Assembly: GCF_033568475.1 (NCBI RefSeq)
Contig: NC_133122.1
Location: forward strand, 16,186,763 to 16,250,762
Reading direction: 5' to 3'
DNA: 64,000 nucleotides
Origin: Henckelia pumila
Taxonomy: Eukaryota > Streptophyta > Magnoliopsida > Lamiales > Gesneriaceae
The stretch's first letter is position 1, and each line of letters begins with the position of its first letter. Below the pieces are notes generated by a model that ran no database searches, was not told where the DNA came from, and saw nothing but the letters and a program-made list of their open reading frames with translations. The position numbers were made by a program, and so were the translations under genes. Shown here in pieces: positions 34,074-47,188 of this stretch.

Positions 34074-36588
34074 ATAAATAGCACAAAATGATTAGATTTT
34101 CATCTGAAAAACCGAGAGCAACGAACTTAGTAGTTTCGTGAATTTTAAAATTTTAAATCCTATTAAAACTAACAGAAATCGAATAAAAAAAAACCGAAGA
34201 AAATGGAGATTTTGATGTGGTGTTGTGTAAATAGTATATTTAGTTTTCTTTTTTTCCTTTTGAGAACGAAGAAGTTTTTGGAGAATGCGATTTTTAGTTG
34301 TGGAGCAATGACGGATTTTTTAACTAGTGTATTATTTTCAAAAAATATATTTTTGAGTTTTTTTTTCCACAAAATTTTAACTTGGTAACTCTCCAACGAT
34401 CGAGCTCGTACGCTAGGCTTCACCCGATCCTCTAATTGATCTTGAATGAGCTCCGACAAGCATATTTTAGGCTCCAGATGATTCTTTGTAAAGTAAATTC
34501 CAAATTAATCCACGCTGATTTCGAAAAATTAAATACACTAGTGTTATATATGATCTATTCACGATATACATTTTATTTATCGAGAGATTTTATATTATAG
34601 CGGGAGAAACACTCCCAGTATATTTGTATGAGATGTTCGTTCGCGAACATTTTACTTAAAAACACATAATGGTATTGATGCGTCTCATATATTTGTTCTC
34701 AAGTGAGATGTTCGTCTGAATATCTCGTACAACTTGAGAATCTTTCTTTAAAATGTAGCGTAAAATCATTCATATTTATCTTACGAATTTAGATATTCCA
34801 TTTAGGTAGAACATTTACATTTTTGGGATATACTGATTAGACAAAGATCCATTGGGAAACTAATTTCATTACAAAACAAATTCTTAAGCAACACCAAACA
34901 ACAACCAATTTTGTTAGTTCAACTTGTACATCAGACTTGGGTAATTATTGTCTTATCAGGCTGGTTTGGCAGGCTTAATGAATAGGACATCAAAACCAAC
35001 GTTGTTTAACTTTTCATGGATATTTAATATTTTGGGCATATCTGATATCTATCCAGATTCACCCGCCAAAGTATTCTTACTTTTTGCTAAAGTCCTTCTT
35101 TTGGGGAATTTTTCCATTTAATATTTTGCCAATTCTTCTTCAAATAAGTAAAATTTATGATACCCTTTTTGTCTAATCGAATCGATGATAAATATTTCAG
35201 ATTTTTCAATTTATATTTCTTGTTTGTTCTATCCTGTAAACTATTAAAAAGAGTGAAACATTACTTATAATGTATCGACTAAGGTTAGTATCATGTAAGA
35301 GGTCTCGAGACGGTTTGACACGGTCAATATTTGTTATGAAAATTAGTATTACTTTTGACATAAAAAATAATACATTTTTATGAGTCGGGTCAAGTTAAAA
35401 GTCTCATAAGAGTTTTTATAATCAAATAAATAAACGCTTCAAATAAATTAAACTCGTGGTTTGGTTATAAGACAGCAATTGGTTAAAACTCATCTATATA
35501 AATTCTTTGCTATGTAGTTTAATAATGAAAAATATAGATTAATTTCATATATTGTGGGACACGGAGTATTTCTATTTTCTACCAGATACTATTGTAGCCC
35601 AGTAAGGTCTGTTTTATTATGCTGGCCCAATGGACTTTTCTGGGAACCGACCCGCCAAAATTGACCCGCCCATAAACCAGACGCTTCGCGGTAAAATTCC
35701 ACGCATTTCTTCAAACAAGAATGAAGTTGCGTGACGAAATCAAACAGCAAAAAATCTCCGGTTAATGTATTTTCTCTTTTATGGCGTACGCATGTAATCC
35801 AAGTGTTCGAAATTCTATATTCGATGAGCCATTGCTAATGTTCAAGGTATTTTCATGTTAGTTTTAATTTTGTGTGTGTTTACTGCGAGGTGAATTGAAC
35901 GTTTTGATTCCGGCAATTAAACAAGTATTCCATTTTATCAATTTCTTCGGTTGGTTTCTGCTACTGCTTTTTACTATTTGTTTTTTTGAAACTGCTGTTT
36001 TTAATTCTCGAGATCTTCACTTTTCGATATAGCGCTGTGATGGAACCGTTTTTTTATGTTCCGGCGTGAATATTGCTCGCTGCAAAATGGTCAATTGTAA
36101 ATATTACAATGGCAATTGAATTGTTTTCTTCATTAAGTTTTACGAATTCCCTTTGCAATCTGAATCACAATGCAGCCAGAACTTGTGAAGCATTTAACAT
36201 GCTTTTTCTCTAATTGGACTAAGTAATTGTTTGAAACGGAATCAATATGCTCGATAGTTCAGCAACGTGAACGCTTGTGAATACATTAATAACTGTTGGT
36301 TTCAGTTATGTTTTTACCATGAATGTTGGGCTATTTAGAAGGTTTCTTATATTATGTGAAAAGCATGACTAACTTTTATTTATAAAAATTGTGAATTTTT
36401 AAGTCGGATATTTGTGCATGCCATGCACGAATCTCATGAGTCATGGTGTTACAATCTTGAAATGTGCTAGAACTTTTGTTATCTGAATGATTATCCCCTG
36501 TTGCCTAATGAACAAGCCAAAACTCGGGCCATCTTTGAACCTATTTCATGATAAATCTTGAGAAGTAGCCTCTAACGAACTTTGCCTC
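34074..36588. other. Spacer upstream of the MYR-type gene 3' end
   Basis: Mostly AT-rich with no recognised gene. A small GC-richer stretch at about 35.62-35.72 kb is followed by ATG at 35781 and 22 open codons (MAYACNPSVRNSIFDEPLLM, then FK) ending at a donor-like AAG|GTATTT (35846/35847). I see no downstream exon on the plus strand, so this remains only a candidate orphan first exon. Confidence 0.4.
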
Positions 36589-38752
36589 TCAGCCCCAGCT
36601 GAAACCATTTAAATCCAACTGCTTGTGACTTGAAGCAACAATATTTTCATCACTTGAGTTCAGGTCCAATTTTGTCGAGAGGACGGGCCTCTCCAGCTGC
36701 TTCGATGTCTTCTTCTCTACTTTGAATCCATCAGTATTCTGGTTAAAATATCTAGCATTGGCATCTGCTTCTTTCAACATTTCCAATGAAAATTTGCCAG
36801 CACTGTTCCATTTACCTTCTTGAAGCCCAATTCTCATTGATAAATTATCTGGGTTGGTTTCTCTATCAACTGTTACATCCAAGTTGTCGTTCTCCACGGA
36901 AAGATAATTTCTGCTCTCTTTTGGATCTTCATGCCATCTAAGTTTAGTTTTCGGAAGCCTTGATTTGCTGTCGTTCTCCCTTGGGTCTGTAGGTGCTCTA
37001 AAATTTATAGGTTTTAAGCCCTCTAGACTGCTGTATTGTTCTTGGTCCCTTGTAGAACCCACGCATGCGGATAGTTTGTCGTTCACTGAATTTGTTGGCT
37101 GAGCTGTTTGTGTTTGCTGCAGGCACATATTTGCAAGTTCTTTTATTCCTGAAAAATTAGAATTCAGGCACTGGGTGGATGACACCAAACCAGATAACTG
37201 AACCTTGGCAACATCTAGACCAACTACTCCTTCCATGCGCTGTCTTCCGAGTGTTTCCTGAGCCTTCTCTAGCACTTCCTGCAAATATTTACCCTGAGCC
37301 TCTATACGGAGCTGTAAATGGCGTTGTACCTATGGAAATAGAGGAAACCTTGTTATAACTGGAGCATAATGCTTTTCCTATCTTTTGAATGATTTGCAAG
37401 CTGCAACCATTTGCATATCCAAATTTTTTCGTTGAAACTTAGAAGAAATTCTGATAAATTTTATTGGAATATTTGCAGTACAGAAGATAATAAAGTCATT
37501 ATCTTAAACATGTTAGTGAGGATATTTTCTTTGTGGAAACGGGCATACCGTGATGCATCTCTTCACAAAAGTTGATAGCCTTTCAGGTGGTTTTTTGTGG
37601 TAAAAGAATACATGTTGTCCATGGGTAGAGAGTTTGGGTAGCATTCACACTTATTTTTTTAGCAGAATAATTTAGATCTGTGTATCACTAAATAAATGAA
37701 AGTTTCTGGTATCATTTACCTCCAGCTGATCGTTTAGCCTTCGTTGCACTTCGATTTGCATTTGTATCGCTTCGCCTAGATGAATATTACTGAACATATG
37801 ATGCCACAGTCACAACAGAGTAACAGTGCTAGTTTGATATTTATAGAATGGCAATTAAACATGAGATAAGGTTTTTCAGTAGCTACTTTGTTGTTTGGGT
37901 TGCCATGTTACGGTCGGTCATCTGCATTATATTTGCCTCTGTCATTATTTGTCCAGTTGCTGCAATCAGTCACCCGAATAAGAGATATATATATAATTCC
38001 GTGTGATATATGTATGGTGTAAAGCAATATTCCTGGATATTATTTGACATGTTACCTGCTTTATTACTCCCATCATTGACTTGTCCATGAAGGTTTTTAC
38101 CAAGTCTGTATTTCTGCTATATAGAAAAATCATAAATTTCACAGATCTATGCACCATATTTACAAGTTAGGGAAACATGCAACAAAAACGAGGACTCGCT
38201 TGAGTCTTTGTAGTTGAGAATTTCGTTCAAATATCATGCATCTCTTATTGAATAAAGCAGCTGTTTCTTAGATGGGTTAAATCTTAAGTTTCCACACAAT
38301 TTAGTGTGGTGTAATTTATCGTTTAATTGACTGGACTATTTTCCGTTCTGTATGTTAGCAAGATATTAAAAATTTTACCTGAAGATGACTCTTCAAGTGG
38401 TATAAGGTTAAGCCTTGAATTCCCATGACCTTCAAGACTGATTTTGGAGTAGCTTCTGCAAGAGAGGGAAGCGTATCAGTTTTCTGGATGCAGAAGCATA
38501 TAGTTTGGTACTACAGAGCTTGCAACATCGTTTATGTTTACTTTCTGCTCCACCCAATTGATTTACTGCTTTTATGAATCGCTCATGGAGGTCAGGTGTC
38601 CACTTAAGTCTTGGCTTAGCATCAGTGGAGAGTACAAGTCCGGAATCTTCAGTAACTTTTGCACCTTGAAATGACAAGGGCCTTTCAGGAGGAATGGACA
38701 TCCTGGATGATGGATGAATGATGTTTCCCTGGTGGTAGGGATGATGATACAT
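36589..38752 (-). CDS. MYB-CC (GARP) transcription factor, MYR1/MYR2 (PHR1-like) type
   Basis: Six exons: 38542-38752, 38379-38455, 38056-38113, 37912-37959, 37720-37775, 36589-37329; phases agree, 1191 nt, 396 aa. The start is MYHHPYHQGN, as in Arabidopsis MYR2. Residues about 35-105 are the single GARP MYB domain (KPRLKWTPDLHERFIKAVNQ, KATPKSVLKVMGIQGLTLYH, LKSHLQKYRLGKN), with the SHLQKYR motif split by an intron. Then comes the coiled-coil MYB-CC/LHEQLE domain (EAIQMQIEVQRRLNDQLEVQ, RHLQLRIEAQGKYLQ). The long last exon ends with KQLDLNGFSWG, a conserved C-terminal signature of this subgroup. The family binds P1BS-like DNA as dimers; Arabidopsis MYR1/2 are reported to affect flowering under low light. 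Which of the two is orthologous is not resolved. Confidence 0.93.
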
Positions 38753-40083
38753 ATTGCTGGCTTCAATATAGTAATTTGCAATTATTAGCTTCACGTAAAG
38801 GCAGGAAAGCAATCTGTACAAGGAAATGTCTACCTGAAAAGGATTGAGTCTGCCTGTCCTTATGCACTTGCACCTGCTCTATTACTTTCCTTGTATGTCA
38901 CTTGCTTGCTTCAACATTTTTTTCACTTTCTAAGGTTGAGTTTAGCTGCCTTTTAAGTGGAGAGATGGAGCATGGTGTAAAATACAAGTGAGGCATAGAA
39001 TCTAGGACATGACCAACAGAACATCAGGTCCAATCATAAAACTGTAACTTTAAAAAGATATGTTGGCCTTCCATCTTCACACATCTGTGGGTCCTCACTT
39101 GTAACATTCCTTTCCATTTTCAGATAGCGGCACTACCAATATACAATTCCTCTTCATTATGACTTACAATAGGTACAAGAATAGATCCACACACAGTCTT
39201 TCTTTACAGAGCACGCACAGTTATTATCTGGCAGAATTTAAGAACCTCATTCGCAGAATGAAATCTGAAAAATTTTCTCCTCTGATGTGGATTGAAGAAC
39301 TATGTATATTGTGTTCAATCCTTCAAAGTCCTGTTGTTTTGGAAAAGGTGATTCTGCTGACTGGAGGGTGAGGCATCTATTTAACATAGGATACATACAC
39401 ATCAAAGGGTAAACAGCTGGTGAAATTTGGTTGCTTGTGATTGCTTGAAGACCACATTGAGTAACAAATGAAATTTTTATCTCCACAACCTATCCTTTTT
39501 GAATATTTTATTTATGGGCAGTGTAGAATTGAGGCTGCAACGATTTGGATGCATCTTGAACTTGGTTATTGGCTAGAAGTAAGAAACTATTCAGCTATCT
39601 GGAGTGCATAGACTTCAAATTTCAACACCATGTCATCTTACTACAAGTTCTTGATCCACTCACTCCTACCCTTACTCAAATTGATTAATATTTGAATACA
39701 AGTAACAGATTATTTTTGCTAAAGGAATTTATTGCCGAGAAGAAGATTTCTTCTATGTGCTGCATGCATTTCCTTCTGTGCTGTCTCATTATGATGAATA
39801 TTATGTGAATACTTGTGCTTTTTTTCATTTTTGTTGTAATGGTCACTGACTTTGGTCTTGCCACTTAATATCATTGTCATTCTAAACTATTAGGAGAAGT
39901 GCTTGCATCGAATTTAATATGAATCGATGCAAACTTATTTAACCTTTTTGTGGCAAAGGATTTCTTGTTACGTGAGTGTATTCATAACATGTTGAAATAT
40001 GTAATCTATGTAGGAGCAAAACTTATGGCATACATAAAAGTTCTTTGTGCTCTTGTCCAGTGGCTTTTATTATTTGGTGTGAA
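38753..40083. other. Upstream region of the MYR-type gene
   Basis: Likely the promoter and 5' leader of the leftward MYB-CC gene. CCTTTTAAGTGGAGAG and CTTTCTTT-type stretches are seen but no certain element. No coding sequence is recognised. Confidence 0.45.
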
Positions 40084-40663
40084 TATTAGGAAATGAGAGT
40101 AGGACCTAACTCACCTCAAAAGCTAGCTCAAGAGGTGAGAGTTGCCCTTGTTTATATTAAGGGCTCCCAGGAACTATATCCTATCGATGTGGGACAATAT
40201 TTCAACACACCTCCAGGAATGAACATCTGGATTATCTGGAGCGTGGAGATATTAACGGGTGACCTAACTATAGGCAGCCCAATTATGGGCGGTCCAACAG
40301 ACACAGAGGGTCTGGGCTTTGATACCATGTTAGAAATTGGCTTTGACCTAACTCACCTCAAAAGCTAGCTCAAGAGAGGAGGTTTGCCCTTGTTTATATA
40401 AAGGGCTCCCAGGTTATTCAGTGAACCGATGTGGAACACAAACTAAAACACCAACACACCCCTCTCACGCCCAGGAATAAAACGACTGGAATGTAGGGGT
40501 TGTCCAACACATAACTGTGGAACCCGGGCTCTGATACCATGTTAGGAAATGAGACTAGGACCTAACTCACCTCAAAATCTAGCTCAAGAGGTGAGAGTTG
40601 CCCTTGTCTATATTAAGGGCTCCCAGGAACTCTATCCTATCGATGTGGGACAATATTTAAACA
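40084..40663 (-). mobile_element. Tandem TRIM retroelement: LTR-inner-LTR-inner-LTR (580 bp)
   Basis: Three related copies of a roughly 124-bp terminal repeat (40084-40207, about 40328-40456, 40540-40663) start TGTTAG (TATTAG in the first) and share CCTAACTCACCTCAAAA and GGGCTCCCAGG. Read on the minus strand, each of two inner parts begins, directly after an LTR, with TGGTATCAAAGCCC or TGGTATCAGAGCCC, a Met-tRNA primer site. At least one inner part ends in a purine tract (GAGAGGGGTG). The outer flanks are GTGAA (40079-40083) and GTGAC (40664-40668), a 4/5 target duplication. No protein is encoded. Such tandem forms are known for plant TRIMs and usually arise by unequal recombination between LTRs. 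The copies are diverged, so it is an old fossil. Confidence 0.82.
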
Positions 40664-43496
40664 GTGACCCGTATCCACGTCATTCTAACCTTCGTATTTA
40701 AAATAGGCTTCTGAATGCATTCTATCCGCATTCCTCCAAAAGATAATACAAATTATTTTGTTCCTTGCTCTAAGACTGCATTAAATATAGCTTGAAAGGA
40801 TTAATAAAATCTGAAATTATTGCCTCAGTGATCAACTCAGTATTCTTCACTTTTGAAAGTTCTGCTCCATCAAAATGGAGATATATAGTTCAGTGACATT
40901 TTTAACATGGAGAACACATTCAGAAGTCAGTCAGTTGTGCTGATATATATTTTGATAAACGCATATGTTGATTAAGCATGTGTTAGGAAGATAAAACATT
41001 ATCAGCAAAAAGAGAAAAGAGGCCAGTTTCTATGAATAAAACAGTAAGTTGGTCACTGGGCCACTTATGGCTTAATATGTGTGTCCGTTAACTGTAAAGT
41101 TTGGTTAAGAAGTTCAAGACTTCACATCTTCATGATTAAATCTTCATTTCATATGATTCAAAGCAAATGATATTTCTATCTTTTCAATTATGCCTGTGTG
41201 TCACTTGGTCCGCAGCCTGGCTGGAGTAGGATAGTAAAGATGGAATATCATGTAGTTCTTTCTCTATAAGCTACATAAGACGGAGAGGGTTTTAAACAGC
41301 TGCTACTGCATTTATAGTTATGTAAGAAGTGTCTTATATTTATACCATTTATTGGCGCCGTTTCCACAAAACGATCATTGAAGTGATTAATGTACGTGGG
41401 AAGTACAAACAGTTGCTTTTCCTTGATGTTGCAACACAACCAGAACTGCTGTCCTCTGAGATTGTAAGGTATGACAGGCACAATTGGCTTTTACCATGAC
41501 ATTCTAAAGTTGTTCTGCTTTGTTTTTACAGTTACATTCTAAAACTGCTCCTGCCTATATCTAACATGGATGCATAATACTCTTCACTTTAGACGAGAGA
41601 AATTGGATTATTATTCTTTCTTGTACTTGAAACTTTTCTTATATTGGAACCTTGGCGTTCGATTTCATATTTCGTGAGGAATGAACTTACATTTAATCGA
41701 CGAATATATTATCAGATGGACTCGTGTAGACCTATAGACCACACAAAATTTTTAACTGAATCATATAAAGATAGAAATGACCACGGAATACTATTCGCGC
41801 ATGATTTGCAAGGAAAGTTTGATTCTAGGGAATGGAACTTAAGAATATTAGCTCAAAATAAAACTGAGGGGGGGCGTATTCTCAAGTTAAGAATTTTGCT
41901 TATTCTTCTCTACCAGGGCCACCAAACATGGGTTCCCACTTTCCCCTTCCATTCTTTATTATTTGCGTAACATAGTTTTATACTGCATCTCATTAGGCAT
42001 ATCAATTATTCGTCCAAATTAGTGCTGTTCTTTTTCAAGATTTTTGCTATTTTTCACTTTGTACTTTTTATTCTCTGTATTCCTTTTTATGAATCATAGA
42101 CTGCCATTTAGCCAGATTTCATTGGTCTTGGTAAAGTGTAAGCAAGTTGGGAGGGCGGCTTTGGCCTTTGAGTCTGGTGTGTTGTGTTCTAAAAGAACGA
42201 GCACATTTAGGAACGTGATCCTAGTTTTGTACTTTGTTTATGAAATAGTGACTTGGGGAGCATGAAATTCATGTATGTATTGATATTACATTCTTAATCC
42301 ACTAGTTTACACGTTTTTTTTTATAAAAAAAATTAATCATTTTTCACTGAAGTGTCAACATGAAATCAAAAAATCTAAAAATTGTTGACATAGTGCTAGT
42401 CTGCTAGATATCGTTTATGTGTCGGATTCCGCGTCAGCATTCTGATAAAAATAAAACCCAACAAAAAAAAATGCAAGTCGGTGAACTTTTTACTACTTAC
42501 GGCTTACCGGTGATAACCGAAAATGAAAAACCCAATGACCCTGGTGGACTACTGAGAGCTAGAAGTGAAACGAATTTCCTCCTCCAATCAAATATCTAAG
42601 GCCTCGATTTGGGCCATATCTTCGACCGAACTGAATTTTGCTGTATACTCTCCTATGTGATATGATATTAGTAAGGACAAATTTCTTGTTTCAACTCTTG
42701 TGCTAAGCATAGTTGACGAATATCTACGGTATCTTTTACAATGCCGACATAATCATAGTCTGCCATTTGACTAAATCGAATTAATATTGTGGGAGTCGTA
42801 TTCAGGTCCATCCCACAAACTTATGCTCGATAGGATTTGGAACCTGTCTATATTGATAACTAATCTCGTAATTAATTATCGATGATAAATCACGGTCTCT
42901 CTCTCTCTAATTTTCATGGGTTTTGTTTATCGATGCATTTAGAGTTTAGATCATGAACAATCATTGCAACTACAATCACTAAAATATTGTAATTATTCAA
43001 ATAATGTGCATCACTTATTAAAATATTACTCGAATACACAAATGAAAACAAATAGATAAAATTGAGATTGGGTACCCCATCTATGAAAATCAATGGCCAA
43101 GTTGCTGCTTGTATGCACAAAACTGTAAAGTATTCAAATACATATACTCGTCGACAAAATTCACGTGCTCAAGCTCAACCATTACAATCAGCAAAATTGA
43201 TGGTTTCTACTTTCTATGTATTTTAAAAAATGTAATTTCAAATATACTGGTTTCTATAAATCAAAATGTTATATTTTGTATATTTTTTTTTCGATTATTA
43301 TAATACTCGAGCCAAAACGTTGGATGAAATAAGGAAGTCGTATCAAACACGAGAGTTCAATGGAGTAGGTAGCAATTGTTTGGGGTTATCTTTTGCTATA
43401 AAACAATTTATTCAGCAACTCAAATTAGACAGTATTCATTAATTATTCAATAATAATTTGTGCACAGCTCTGTCCTGGGGAGGAAGAAGAAGTTAA
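40664..43496. other. Spacer between the TRIM and the carbonic anhydrase gene
   Basis: No gene recognised. A 108-codon open stretch near 41.64-41.97 kb (containing NDHGILFAHDLQGKFDSREW) is longer than the noise around it but matches nothing I know. The last few hundred bases should hold the carbonic anhydrase promoter; TGCTATAAAACAATTTATTC at about 43.39 kb contains a TATA-like TATAAAA about 100 bp before the ATG. Confidence 0.45.
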
Positions 43497-45657
43497 ATGG
43501 CAGCTCGTGTGGCTTTGTTCAGCCTTGCACTCACTCTGCTCATTGTCAACTCGTTTGCTACTTACTCACTCCGTACACTTCTCATCTCTCTCTTTCTCTC
43601 TCGATCTTCCCCACCCCTCATCACCAGCTTGCAAGTGGCTCAGACGAGTTTTCGAGCTATTTGAGCTATATTCTAGTCGAGTTCAAGTTAATTCGCAACA
43701 TTTTAAGTCGAGCCATATTTAGTTAGTGTTTTAGAATACTTCTAGGAAATATTTTTGAGTTTTTCCTACATAAAATTTGTAAATTTTGCGAAGAAAAGCT
43801 CAAAAGTGCTTCCTAAAAGCATTCCAAAACACTACCTTATTGTCACAAGGGTTGTGTATTAGTTTAAAGTTTGATATTTGATGGAGCTCGAGTCGAATTC
43901 AAGATATTCCAGTTGACTGGAATCACAGAATATTCTTGAGTTCCACTCATATTGATTTTTTAGTACTCAAATTACAAACATATAGTGAATTGTTTCCTTA
44001 ACTACATGGTGAATATATACTGGTTGATTTGACAAAGGGGTGGCAGAACTCTGAGTCATTTCCGTTGGCAATGAATTTATTCCTCTAGATTGTTGATTTG
44101 CTAATTCGAGTCAAGATTAAATATCATAATACTCGAGCTCGACTCAACTGAACTATTGAAATAGGTTCAAGTTATATATCTTTGTGTATAAATATATATA
44201 ATATGCTTATGACCATCTTCATAATACATTTGTAATCATCAGAGGCTGCTGACCAGCCCCTTCTTCAGTTCACATACTCTGGAGCCACAGGGCCTGAGAA
44301 ATGGGCAAGCCTTAATCCAAAATTCTCATTATGTGCAACTGGGAAATCCCAATCACCAATCAATATTGTGGATGAAGCAGTGGTTGCGAACAAGAACTTG
44401 AAGCCATTGCTCAGAGCATACCATCCTGTGAATGGTACTCTGACTGATGTTAGATTCACTGTTGTGGTTAGTAGCTTCATTTTACAACAAGTTTTGCCTT
44501 TTTTACGGTTCGACAGCAAATTTAGAAGTATTGTTGATGCAGGTGGCGTACCCAGAGGATTCGGGGTGGCTGATTGTAGATGGCAAGAAGTATGCCTTGA
44601 AACAGATGCATTGGCATTCTCCTTCTGAGCATAGAATTAATGGAAAGCGGTATTATATATGTTGATCTTTCTTGATTTGCACTTTTGCAGTACTAGTGGT
44701 ACTAGTTTGGTACATTTTGCATGACCAAATCTAGTGTTATTTTCAAAATTGTTGTTTTATGTCGTAATAATTCATCCTTTAAAATCTTGTGTTTGTATCT
44801 TGCAACCTCATTTTTTTCCGTATATGAACACAAAACACAGATTTGCAGCGGAGCTTCATATGGTTCACGTTTCTGAAGATGGAAAAGTTGCGGTGCTCGG
44901 ATACCTTTTCAAATATGGACATCCCGATCCCATTCTTGGGCAGGTGAAAATAGGCCGGAATACGTACACATACGTCAAATTTCATCGTGACAAACCACAT
45001 GCTAGATATATTCAACGTCTCATGTGTTCGCATGCAGATACATAACAAGTTGAATGAATTGGCCTACGACGAATCGGCACAGCTCAAGCTGGTCCCGTTT
45101 CACCCGGCCGTGTTGAAGGAAAATCCTCGCAAGTATTACAAATACATTGGCTCCTTCAGCGCTCCTCCTTGCACGGAAAATGTCATCTACATCATCGTTG
45201 GAAAGGTATATATATGAATCAAATTTCAAATTTTATTGTGTATGTATTTTTATATTTCAGAAACCTATTTTCAAACTTTTTTCATCGATCAATCTTGATC
45301 ATTCGGAAGTTATTTTTATATTTCAATATCATATGTATTAGAAATTATAATCTATCAATGACTTGTAGCTCATCTGACATCAAAGTCTTAAGTTTGTGAC
45401 GATATCTCAAGTTCGAAACTCAATTGTAACAAATCTCTTTTACAACTTAAAAAAACAATTATAATGATTTTTTTTATTGTAATAATCTTATATATATATA
45501 TATATTGATAATTAACGTGTGAATAATGTAGGTGAGATCAATTTCGAGAGATCAAGTGCAAGCACTCAAGGCACCATTAGATATACAGTGCAAGAATAAT
45601 GCCAGGCCTTATCAGCCACTTAATGGAAGACACGTGGAGCTATACGATGAAGAGTAG
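43497..45657 (+). CDS. Alpha-type carbonic anhydrase (secretory leader)
   Basis: Zinc enzyme for reversible CO2 hydration. Exons: 43497-43572, 44243-44466, 44543-44649, 44841-44943, 45038-45205, 45532-45657; 804 nt, 267 aa, all phases consistent. Residues 1-22 ([20 protein letters not shown]) form a hydrophobic signal peptide, as expected for the secreted or plastid-via-ER alpha family. The mature part starts [12 protein letters not shown]. It keeps [14 protein letters not shown], the zinc ligands in [11 protein letters not shown] and [10 protein letters not shown] (HxH and a later H), and the cysteine pair expected for a disulfide (SLCATG, SAPPCTE). The end is [17 protein letters not shown]. 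Length is normal for the family (about 260-280 aa). The exon-1 donor is chosen by phase (CTCC|GTACAC). A MITE lies in intron 1. Alternatives in the same fold (dioscorin, nectarin III) are possible, but ligands are intact. Confidence 0.92.
43724..43834. mobile_element. Small foldback MITE in carbonic anhydrase intron 1
   Basis: The left arm TAGTGTTTTAGAATACTTCT and the complement of the right arm (TAGTGTTTTGGAATGCTTTT) match over about 40 bp, around a short AT-rich loop; 111 bp in all. No clear target duplication was found, so the superfamily is open. Confidence 0.7.
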
Positions 45658-47188
45658 CCTATGATTCACGCCAATCGCGACCGTCCAACTTACCTAGTAA
45701 TTGGTTCTAAAACGATAATATATATACATATACGTAAGTGTGTGGGTGTGATTATGTGTGTTTTCCATATAAAATGTATTTAAATGTTGTTGTATTTGAC
45801 ATTTTAAAAATAATTCTCTACAAGTTTCTTATATGTTCTAGCTAAGCTAATGATTGATGTTGTAGCAAGTTAATTTCTTCCAATCGATTGATTGCATATA
45901 AGTTATTGCTATTGTGCAAGTATGATTTGCTTTAAAATAATTGGAGCAGATTATTTAAATTTCTCATCTACTCTTTGAAGTTGACATTCCAACTATTACT
46001 AACTCATCTAATTACGATTATAATTTTACATCAAATTATAATTATATTGTAAAGATTCCCAGTTGTTTTCATTAGATCGAGTTTAGAATTTTATGTTTTG
46101 TCATCAAAATTCAAAACATTCTAAGAGTTAAAATGTCTTCAACCAAGTCTCCTCTAATTGTCAGGTCCTTTTATTTATTTAATTTTTTTTAAGTGAAGTG
46201 TGATGATTGTTACAATTGAGTATCAAACTTGAAACATTGTCTCAAATTCAAGATCTTGATAACAGATGAACTACAAGATATCAGCTCAAGTCCTTCTATT
46301 TTGTTGTGGGTGTGTGTATAAATTATAATTTCAAGAGATCGAGCCTAGCACTCAAGACACCATTATATGCGTACTCCAATGCAGCACAATTCTCGAACGT
46401 GGTTTATTTAATTACACAATTATCGTCATCATAATCATTACTATTATTATTATTATTATTATTCAACTATCAGTATCATTTTATGAGCAATTTTAAATAT
46501 TATTATTCTTTTTTTTAGGATAAAATTTTTTTTTGGGAGAATAAAGTAAACTTGAAATTTTATTAAAAAAGGTTGAGAAATGTTTCTTAAAAGTTATCTC
46601 AATTCAAATACTGCTTAAATGGCTGAATTATTGTATCACAAAAGAGGCCAAATTAATTATCACGTCAACCCTTATAAGTCAACAAAATTTTCCCCTTAAC
46701 TAAATCAAATCTATCTATTTTTTTAAAAAATAAAAATAAAACTAGTAAATTTATATGACGCGTGAATTGTGTACAACACATGCATGTGTTTTATATTCCA
46801 AAACTTATTATTTTATTATTTGGTGGGATATCAAAATTTAAGTCGTATTATTTCACATCCTTAATTTGAAAAGTATTGGAAAATATATATTCACAAATAA
46901 TTCCAAAGATGCGTTTCACACATATATAAATAAATGAAACTGAAACATAGACAAAATATTGACCAGATATATTCAAATATAAATATCTTCTTCTTTTTAT
47001 TTTCTTTTTTTCTTACTGTACAATAGCAAACAACATAAAATTCAAAAGAATTTACAGCTCTGGAAAAAAAAAAAAGAGGAAAAAAATAAAAGTCAATATA
47101 TCTACATTAAAATAAAATTAACCGTAAAAACCTGCCGTGTAAGAAAACGGTTGTTCAACGAACCTCCACGTGATCCACCGCTTCACCG
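45658..47188. other. Spacer between the carbonic anhydrase and 14-1-1-like gene 3' ends
   Basis: Convergent 3' flanks. AT-rich with an (ATT)n run near 46.44-46.46 kb. No further gene is recognised. Confidence 0.5.

Noticed and set aside
34169-34459. Overlapping frames of about 60-96 codons on both strands
   Set aside because: Rich in Phe/Lys from A/T runs, with no motif or neighbour support.
41644-41970. 108-codon open frame with coding-like look (NDHGILFAHDLQGKFDSREW)
   Set aside because: No ATG context, splice logic or family match that I recognise. I compared it in memory with organelle genes (ycf2, matR) and found no fit. Left as spacer.
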